Of a stretch of 64,000 bases of DNA, positions 57,658 through 64,000 are shown piece after piece. Origin of the DNA: an uncultured Fidelibacterota bacterium (GTDB lineage Bacteria; Fidelibacterota; Marinisomatia; Marinisomatales; UBA1611); NCBI GenBank assembly GCA_902562835.1, contig CACEUX010000001.1, forward strand, positions 1 through 64,000, written 5' to 3'. Every line of letters starts with the position of its first letter. Position 1 is the stretch's first letter. A program made the translations under genes and the position numbers. The notes under the pieces are model-generated. The model was not told where the DNA came from. It searched no databases and saw only the letters and a list, made by a program, of their open reading frames with translations.

Positions 57658-58419
57658 TTACTCTTCGCTTAAGGCTTTAAAATATGGTTGAGGTTTTGGC
57701 GTTATAAGGTTTTCTTTTTGGTATTTAAAAACTTCCGCGCTTTCACTAAATGGGCCCTGCCTGCCTGGAGGCAATAGCGCAGCTATCCGACACATCATTT
57801 CATTACCAACCGCATTTAAGGCCTTAACTTTTTGTCCCTTATTGCCTTTTATATTAAATGGCCCAAACGGCTTTCCAATATTAATACAAATACGAGAGCG
57901 GATACCCTTAAACATTCCCTCCCATGCCCTTTCAGCCCCATAAATGCCAATTGGAACTATGGGTGCTTTTCCAAGCGTTGAGAGATAAACTGCGCCATTT
58001 TTTGGTTGGCTTAGCAGGTTATAACTAACCCCACCATCTGGAAAAATTCCCAACAGCCCCCCCCTTCTTAAAACCTCAAGGGATCTTTTAATTGTGGATG
58101 GAGAGAGATTTTGCCTATTAACTGGTATCCAGCCGTATATAATGGGAGCCCATACAAGCCACCAATCAAGTTCTTGGTCACTTGCTGCTATAAAATTGAT
58201 AGGTTTTTGGATTCCGTAACTAAAAAATAAGGGGTCATAGTCACTAAAGTGATTACTGGCTATAACATAGGGACCTTTTTTTGGTAGGTGGTATTTACCC
58301 CTTACAGAAACACGAGCAATTCCTGAGCCTAAAAATAATGCGACATAAGTTAACAGGTATCTAATTATATGTGGTTTGGGGGAAAGCGATGATAAAAATT
58401 CAGGTCCAAACTTTTTCAT
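57658..58419 (-). CDS. Lysophospholipid acyltransferase (PlsC family)
   Basis: 'SNHFSDYDPLFF', 'GIFPDGGVSYN'; start trimmed to 'MKKFGPEF' to reduce overlap with ssb. Confidence 0.8.
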   Translation of the reverse strand: MKKFGPEFLSSLSPKPHIIRYLLTYVALFLGSGIARVSVRGKYHLPKKGPYVIASNHFSDYDPLFFSYGIQKPINFIAASDQELDWWLVWAPIIYGWIPVNRQNLSPSTIKRSLEVLRRGGLLGIFPDGGVSYNLLSQPKNGAVYLSTLGKAPIVPIGIYGAERAWEGMFKGIRSRICINIGKPFGPFNIKGNKGQKVKALNAVGNEMMCRIAALLPPGRQGPFSESAEVFKYQKENLITPKPQPYFKALSEE

Positions 58420-58435
58420 TAAGACTGTCTGTTTT

Positions 58436-58822
58436 TTAAAAAGGAAGGTCGTCGTCGTCACTTACCGCGGGCTGGTTAGGTTGCGCCCCAGCTTGTTGTC
58501 CCCCACCCTGTTGGGAACCTCCCATCAATTCAACGTTGTTTACAAAAACTCTTAAGCTTGCACCGCCAGTACCATCTTTTTTTTCATATTGATTAAGGGA
58601 TATTTCTCCTTCAACCACTACTTGCTGCCCTTTTACCATGTAATCTTTAAGCCCACCCTCGGCTCTTTTGCCGAATAGGGAGCACTCAAAATAGTGTGTT
58701 TTTTGATTGTCACCAAAACCAGTATTGTTTGCAACACTAAAAGACATAACCGGAGTACCGCTAGGAATAAAGCGCACCTCAGCATCTCGGGTTAACCTAC
58801 CACTAATAATTAATTTGTTCAT
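58436..58822 (-). CDS. ssb: Single-stranded DNA-binding protein
   Basis: 'MNKLIISGRLTRDAEVRFIPSGTPVMSFSVANN', acidic tail 'SDDDDLPF'. Confidence 0.95.
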   Translation of the reverse strand: MNKLIISGRLTRDAEVRFIPSGTPVMSFSVANNTGFGDNQKTHYFECSLFGKRAEGGLKDYMVKGQQVVVEGEISLNQYEKKDGTGGASLRVFVNNVELMGGSQQGGGQQAGAQPNQPAVSDDDDLPF

Positions 58823-58892
58823 GTTAATACCTTTTCGTTAATAAAGTTTGTTTTTTTCTAAAGAGTGTTGAAATAGAGTTTTCTAGTGCAGG

Positions 58893-60230
58893 CTAAAAAG
58901 AGTATCCCAGTTCTTGTTTGACCACACTAAGCATATTTTTTATTCTTGTGTCACTTTCTATTTTATTGGTAATGGTGTTTACGGCGTGTATCACTGTTGT
59001 ATGGTCTCTGCCACCAAAAAACAAACCAATATTATTTAAAGACGTGCCTATGATCTCTCTGCTCAAATACATTGAAACCTGCCGAGCATCAGAGATTTCA
59101 CTTTTACGGCTTTTTCCAACGATTTCGTCTTCAGATATAGAAGAGATATTAGACACTTTTTGTATAATATCCTCCATGGATATATCACTGTTTAAGCGAC
59201 CCCCGGTTCTTTCTTGCACGACCTCTCTGACGAGGCTGTGGTCAATTTCTTTGTTCATCAGGGAAGACTTAGCCAGAATCCTGATTATTGTGCCCTCGAG
59301 GTCTCTTACATTGTTTTTGACGTGCCTTGCTATAAACTCGATAATATCATAATCTAGCGTCAGTCCATTTTGTTCAGCTTTTTCTAGGAGTATAGCAACC
59401 CTGACCTCAAAGTTTGGGGGCTGTACGTCAACGGACAAACCAGACTCAAAGCGGGAAAGAAGCCTGTCTTGCAACCCTTTCATTTCACCTGGATATTTAT
59501 CTGCAGTCATTACAATTTGTTTTCCAGCTTGATGTAGAGCGTTAAAGGTGTGAAAAAACTGTTCTTGAGTCTGTTCTTTACCTCTAAAAAACTGAATATC
59601 ATCAATCAGAAGAACGTCTGCCTTTCTGTATTTCTGAGCAAACTCAATGGTCTTGTTTTTTCTTAGGCCGTTCACAAAGTCGAGTGTGAATTTTTCGCTT
59701 GTAACTATTACAACATTAAGACTGTTATTAAGCTCAACCGCTCGGTTTCCAATGGCATGCATTATGTGGGTTTTACCCAGGCCGACACCGCCATATATAA
59801 TCAAAGGATTAAATCCGTTTTCTCCTGGATTGTTTGCAACCGACAGGGCAGCGTTTTTTGCAAACTCATTGTTTCCGCCCTCAATAAAGTTGTCGAACCT
59901 GTATAGTTTGTTAATGTTGTTTTGGTGAAGCGCCTTTGGTCGTTGTTGTGGTGTTGTGGCACTATCTGTGGCTATCTTCGAGGGGTTGCTATTTATAACG
60001 AACTTGAAGCCATAGTCCATGCCGCCAATTGAATTAAGCGAGGATTCGAGCTCCTTTTCATAGTGCGATTCTATCCACTCTGCGAAAAACTGATTCGGTA
60101 CCTCTAATAATATTTTATTATCAGAGAGGCCTATTGGCTCCACTGGCTCAAACCATGCGCTGAGGGCGTGCCCAGGCAGCTGGGCCTTAAGATACGATAG
60201 CGCCTCAGTCCATATCTGATTATGGCTCAT
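58893..60230 (-). CDS. dnaA: Chromosomal replication initiator protein DnaA
   Basis: 'NPLIIYGGVGLGKTHIMHAIGN', 'VLLIDDIQFFRGKEQTQEQFFHTFN', 'GLFFGGRDHTTVIHAVNTI'. Confidence 0.97.
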   Translation of the reverse strand: MSHNQIWTEALSYLKAQLPGHALSAWFEPVEPIGLSDNKILLEVPNQFFAEWIESHYEKELESSLNSIGGMDYGFKFVINSNPSKIATDSATTPQQRPKALHQNNINKLYRFDNFIEGGNNEFAKNAALSVANNPGENGFNPLIIYGGVGLGKTHIMHAIGNRAVELNNSLNVVIVTSEKFTLDFVNGLRKNKTIEFAQKYRKADVLLIDDIQFFRGKEQTQEQFFHTFNALHQAGKQIVMTADKYPGEMKGLQDRLLSRFESGLSVDVQPPNFEVRVAILLEKAEQNGLTLDYDIIEFIARHVKNNVRDLEGTIIRILAKSSLMNKEIDHSLVREVVQERTGGRLNSDISMEDIIQKVSNISSISEDEIVGKSRKSEISDARQVSMYLSREIIGTSLNNIGLFFGGRDHTTVIHAVNTITNKIESDTRIKNMLSVVKQELGYSF

Positions 60231-60408
60231 TTAAAAGTTATCCACATGTTATCCACACACTAAATCTGTCATAAATTACAAAAATGGGGGCCATTTAGTA
60301 AACAATATTTTAGACCCGCTGTGGTTTTTTAATCACTTATTGATTGATTAAATTTTTTGTGATGGGGCCATTGCGTTTGTAATTTTGACGTCAATACTTT
60401 AACTCATA
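60231..60408. promoter_or_regulatory. oriC: Candidate oriC / dnaA-rpmH divergent regulatory region
   Basis: Two perfect DnaA boxes TTATCCACA at 60238-60246 and 60249-60257 in the same orientation, plus an AT-rich stretch about 60325-60360, between divergent dnaA and rpmH. Confidence 0.65.
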
Positions 60409-60543
60409 ATGAAAAGAACATATCAACCCAGTAAAAGAAAAAGACGAAACAAGCATGGCTTCAGGTCTCGAAGGTCTTCTGTTGGTGGGCGATCAGTACT
60501 TCGAAGAAGAAGAAAGAAGGGGCGAAAACGCCTAGCCCTCTAA
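60409..60543 (+). CDS. rpmH: 50S ribosomal protein L34
   Basis: Translated here: [44 protein letters not shown]; below the ORF-track length cut-off. Confidence 0.96.
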   Translation: MKRTYQPSKRKRRNKHGFRSRRSSVGGRSVLRRRRKKGRKRLAL

Positions 60544-60549
60544 AACCTC

Positions 60550-60789
60550 GTGTTTCTAATTAGGTCAATTGACCACCTACTTAAAGCTTTTATTATATTT
60601 TTTGTAAAAACATACCAGCTAGTATTGTCTCCCATGATAGGTCCGCAGTGTAGGTTTACCCCTACTTGCTCCAATTATGCACTGGAGGCCCTAAGAGCTC
60701 GGTCCTTTTTTATGGCCATGTATCTCATATCAAAAAGAATTATAAAGTGTAACCCCCTTTTCAAGGGCGGGCACGACCCGCTTGCCTAG
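60550..60789 (+). CDS. yidD: Membrane protein insertion efficiency factor YidD
   Basis: 'YQLVLSPMIGPQCRFTPTCSNYALEAL...GGHDPLA'; GTG start. Confidence 0.94.
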   Translation: MFLIRSIDHLLKAFIIFFVKTYQLVLSPMIGPQCRFTPTCSNYALEALRARSFFMAMYLISKRIIKCNPLFKGGHDPLA

Positions 60790-60791
60790 GC

Positions 60792-62450
60792 ATGGACAGA
60801 AATACCCTATTAGCCTTCTTTTTAATATCTCTGATATTGATTTTTACCCCAAAATACATGGAGCTGGTTTCACCTGCACCTGAAGCGCCGGAACAAAACA
60901 CAGAAGAGACCATAGAGGCGCCGGAACGGCAATACACAACTGAACCTGAAATCGTTTCTCAAACACCACAGCAAGCGACAACACCTGCTACCAAAACAAG
61001 CCTTAACGAAACAATTATAGAAATTGAGTCTGCTCTCTATATAGCAAAAGTTTCTTCTATGGCCGGTGGCACGATCACTGAGTTCAGCACAAAAGGCTAT
61101 TTAACGGCTGATAGCCAGCTTGTGAACCTGATACTTCCAAACCAAAGCCCTAACCTTTTGCTACAAGCAAAAGACCTTGACGGCAATAACCTAGACCTAG
61201 AATCGCCCTGGGAGTTCATTTCGTCGCAGCCGCCTAACATTATTAAAGAACCCTTTGTTCTAGAATTTAAAAAGGAAGTTTATAAGTCTCGATATATATA
61301 TAAAACCTTGCTGTTTGACCCATACAACTACACCGCCACTGTTGATATAGACCTCTCAGGTATAAGAAATGATATTTTTAGAGATGTGATGTTTGGCTGG
61401 CAGGGGGGTCTCGCATCTACAGAGAATAATAGCGTCGATGATAGGTCTTATTTTAAAGCGTATGCTTATATGGGTGGTGAGCTCGAGGAGCTCAAGGGAA
61501 AATCCGGAAAGGTCGAAGAGAAAAAGTTTTCTGGTGAAACAGAGTGGCTTTCAATAAGGACAAAATATTTCACCTCATCGCTAATACCACATTCTCCGGG
61601 AGACGTTAGAAAGTCTGCCCTTGTCTCCCCTGGTGACTCACTAGAAACATATGGTGCATATTTTATTCTAGACGCTAACGCTATACCCTCCTTCACACTG
61701 TTTCTTGGCCCGCTTGAATATGAACGCATTAAAAACCTTGGTGTTAACCTTGATTCAATAATGGACTTTGGCTGGGCGTTTATTAGGCCTATTTCAAAAG
61801 GTGTTTTATACTCGCTTAAGCTTATGCATAACCACATACCCAACTATGGCTTTGTTCTGATTGTTTTTGCCTTCCTAGTTAAGCTCCTGGTATACCCTTT
61901 GACCAAAAAAAGCTATCAGTCTACATCGGCAATGCAGGCGGTACAGCCAGAGGTAAACGCCCTAAGAGAAAAATACAAATCGAACCCAACCAAGCTTAAC
62001 CAGGCAACGATGGAGCTTTATAAGAAAAGAGGTGTAAACCCGCTTGGTGGGTGCCTGCCAATGCTTTTACAAATGCCCCTACTCTTTGCTCTATTTATCG
62101 TGTTTAGAACTACAATTGAACTTAGGGCTGAGCCATTTATTTGGTGGGTTAGGGACCTTTCGTCTCCAGACATAATAGTCAACCTCCCGTTCCACATACC
62201 GATATACGGGTCTCACATAGCAGCCCTGCCAATCTTTATGGTTGTATCTATGTTTGTCCAGCAAAAAATGATGATGACCGGTGGAGCACAGGCTGCTCAG
62301 CAAAAAACCATGCAATATTTTATGACTGCATTTTTTTTCCTGATATTTAACAGCTTTCCAGCTGGTTTAAATCTATACTACACGCTTTTTAATGTCTTAA
62401 CAATTGCTCAGCAGAAACTGGTTCCGACAGAAACCACCAAGACAGAGTGA
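60792..62450 (+). CDS. yidC: Membrane protein insertase YidC
   Basis: 'NYGFVLIVFAFLVKLLVYPLTKKSYQSTSAMQAVQPEVNALREKYK', 'MYKKRGVNPLGGCLPMLLQMPLLFALF'-type region. Confidence 0.96.
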   Translation: MDRNTLLAFFLISLILIFTPKYMELVSPAPEAPEQNTEETIEAPERQYTTEPEIVSQTPQQATTPATKTSLNETIIEIESALYIAKVSSMAGGTITEFSTKGYLTADSQLVNLILPNQSPNLLLQAKDLDGNNLDLESPWEFISSQPPNIIKEPFVLEFKKEVYKSRYIYKTLLFDPYNYTATVDIDLSGIRNDIFRDVMFGWQGGLASTENNSVDDRSYFKAYAYMGGELEELKGKSGKVEEKKFSGETEWLSIRTKYFTSSLIPHSPGDVRKSALVSPGDSLETYGAYFILDANAIPSFTLFLGPLEYERIKNLGVNLDSIMDFGWAFIRPISKGVLYSLKLMHNHIPNYGFVLIVFAFLVKLLVYPLTKKSYQSTSAMQAVQPEVNALREKYKSNPTKLNQATMELYKKRGVNPLGGCLPMLLQMPLLFALFIVFRTTIELRAEPFIWWVRDLSSPDIIVNLPFHIPIYGSHIAALPIFMVVSMFVQQKMMMTGGAQAAQQKTMQYFMTAFFFLIFNSFPAGLNLYYTLFNVLTIAQQKLVPTETTKTE

Positions 62451-62457
62451 TTACAAA

Positions 62458-63780
62458 ATGGAACACCAGACAATTGTTGCTCAAACAACCCCAGTAGGGC
62501 AGTCAGGGGTTGCCTGTATAAGGCTCAGTGGCCCAAGGGCTTTTTACCTGGCTAGAAAAATTTCCAACCTTAATAAAAAAACGCCACACCGAAGCGCTTG
62601 CTTTTCTCCAATCTATGATGAACACATGAACAAGGTAGACGATGGTGTCTTTGTTTTTTTTAAATCCCCCCTCTCTTACACAGGAGAAGATGTTGTAGAA
62701 ATATCATGTCATGGTAACCCATATATTTCTGATAGAATAATTCAAGCAACCACAGCGCTTGGAGCTAGGGTTGCGGAACCGGGTGAATATACTAAGCGCG
62801 CTTTTTTAAATGGTAAGCTGGATTTAGCCCAGGCAGAGTCTGTTGGCCTACTAATCTCTTCAAGGTCAAGAGAAGCCGCAGAACACCAAACAAAGAACTT
62901 AAGTGGGGCCGCATCAAACAGGATCAAAAAAATGCAGGAGGGGTTGGTGGCTCTATTGTCTCGTCTAGAGTTTGAGTTCGATATTTCAGAAGAGGAGGCA
63001 AACCTTAGTTCTCTTTCTAAAGGTTTACTTAGATCATTAAAAAACAATTACTTAGAAATCAACAAACTAATAGAAACCTTTGCGCTTGGACACGCATACA
63101 CAAGCGGTTTGAGGGTTGTTATTGTAGGTGAACCCAACGTTGGGAAGTCAACCCTTATGAACTCTATTTTGGGTAGCAACAGAAGCATAACAGACTTTGC
63201 GGCTGGAACAACTCGCGACACCATTACTGCAGAAATCATTATTGGTGGTATCCCAACAACCCTTATTGATACAGCAGGTATACACCCTACCAAAGACCGT
63301 GTAGAGCTTGCTGGTGTGGATAGGGCGTTGTCTGAACTAGGCCGATCCGACCTTGTTTTATCAGTGTTTAGCTTTGATGCTCAAGAGATTGAAAATATTG
63401 ATGATACACTAAAAATATCTGTTTACAATAAGTCCGATAGAAAAAAATATTCTGGGAACAAACGCTCTGTCGTTTCGGTCTCCGCCCTTAAAAACAAAGG
63501 AATTAATAACCTAATAAAAACCATTGAAAAGACCCTTAAGGACGCCCGGCCATACAGCGAAGACATATTAATAAACACGGAGCGCCAAAAGAGCGCACTC
63601 CAGCTCTGTTCTTCTAATTTAGAAAAAGCCATCGACAACCTTGACAGAACCCCCCCATCCCTGGAGCTTGTGGCGGCTGATCTTCGGGCTGCCATAGATA
63701 GCCTTGGGTCTTTTTTGGGGAAAACCACAACTGACGATATCTTAGATCAGGTTTTTTCAACTTTTTGTGTTGGAAAATAG
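62458..63780 (+). CDS. mnmE: tRNA modification GTPase MnmE
   Basis: 'VVIVGEPNVGKSTLMNSIL', 'TTRDTITAEI', 'IDTAGIH', C-terminal 'FCVGK'; start trimmed to the ATG at 62458. Confidence 0.95.
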   Translation: MEHQTIVAQTTPVGQSGVACIRLSGPRAFYLARKISNLNKKTPHRSACFSPIYDEHMNKVDDGVFVFFKSPLSYTGEDVVEISCHGNPYISDRIIQATTALGARVAEPGEYTKRAFLNGKLDLAQAESVGLLISSRSREAAEHQTKNLSGAASNRIKKMQEGLVALLSRLEFEFDISEEEANLSSLSKGLLRSLKNNYLEINKLIETFALGHAYTSGLRVVIVGEPNVGKSTLMNSILGSNRSITDFAAGTTRDTITAEIIIGGIPTTLIDTAGIHPTKDRVELAGVDRALSELGRSDLVLSVFSFDAQEIENIDDTLKISVYNKSDRKKYSGNKRSVVSVSALKNKGINNLIKTIEKTLKDARPYSEDILINTERQKSALQLCSSNLEKAIDNLDRTPPSLELVAADLRAAIDSLGSFLGKTTTDDILDQVFSTFCVGK

Positions 63781-63794
63781 TTTCACGTGAAACA
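63779..63794. promoter_or_regulatory. parS: Candidate parS (ParB/Spo0J-binding) centromere site
   Basis: AGTTTCACGTGAAACA versus consensus TGTTTCACGTGAAACA: one mismatch at the first base, perfect core palindrome TTTCACGTGAAA. Confidence 0.82.
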
Positions 63795-64000
63795 AAGCCT
63801 TTACGATATTATTGTAGTAGGCGGTGGACACGCCGGCATAGAGGCTGCCCTTATTGCATCTAAAATGAACTGCTCCGTTCTCCTCGTGACAATGGACACA
63901 AACGCAATAGGAAGAATGTCCTGTAACCCCGCTATTGGCGGACTTGCGAAAGGCCAAATGGTTCGAGAAATCGATGTGTTAGGCGGCGCCATGGGCCTTT
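63787..64000 (+). CDS. mnmG: tRNA uridine-5-carboxymethylaminomethyl modification enzyme MnmG, truncated by window end
   Basis: GTG start then [70 protein letters not shown]. Confidence 0.95.
   Translation, partial: MKQSLYDIIVVGGGHAGIEAALIASKMNCSVLLVTMDTNAIGRMSCNPAIGGLAKGQMVREIDVLGGAMGL

Noticed and set aside
58918-59352. 144-aa plus-strand ORF opposite dnaA
   Set aside because: Antisense to the conserved DnaA C-terminal domains; no start-site or family support.
1-64000. CRISPR arrays, prophage, insertion sequences
   Set aside because: No regularly spaced direct repeats, Cas, integrase, transposase or phage structural genes were seen.

Overview
Bacterial chromosome segment spanning a probable replication-origin region. 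Gene content and C-terminal 'PNPFN' type A sorting domains resemble Marinimicrobia/Bacteroidota-like marine bacteria; this lineage call is an inference. Housekeeping content: exbB-exbD-exbD-tonB, sdhCAB, ppdK, pyk, apaG, ssb, dnaA, an unlisted rpmH, yidD, yidC, mnmE and the start of mnmG. Accessory content: a repeat-protein block (YD-like, 23-aa solenoid and a giant MORN-variant protein), a dipeptide ABC transporter, T9SS-type secreted proteins, GH20, M23 and M28 enzymes, and an operon combining HMG-CoA reductase with a eukaryote-like alkylglycerone-phosphate synthase. The strongest unusual signal is a tight minus-strand operon at about 18.1-25.3 kb. It encodes MotA, MotB, a truncated FliF-like ring protein (RBM3-like halves, a long coiled coil, TM2 and a FliG-binding-like tail) and a full-length FliG homologue, together with an outer-membrane barrel/TPR protein and an FxLYD-like envelope protein. 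No flagellar export, rod, hook or filament genes are in the window. This looks like a non-flagellar rotary (or torque-transmitting) envelope machine. All calls are from reading the sequence and ORF track; no database search was run.
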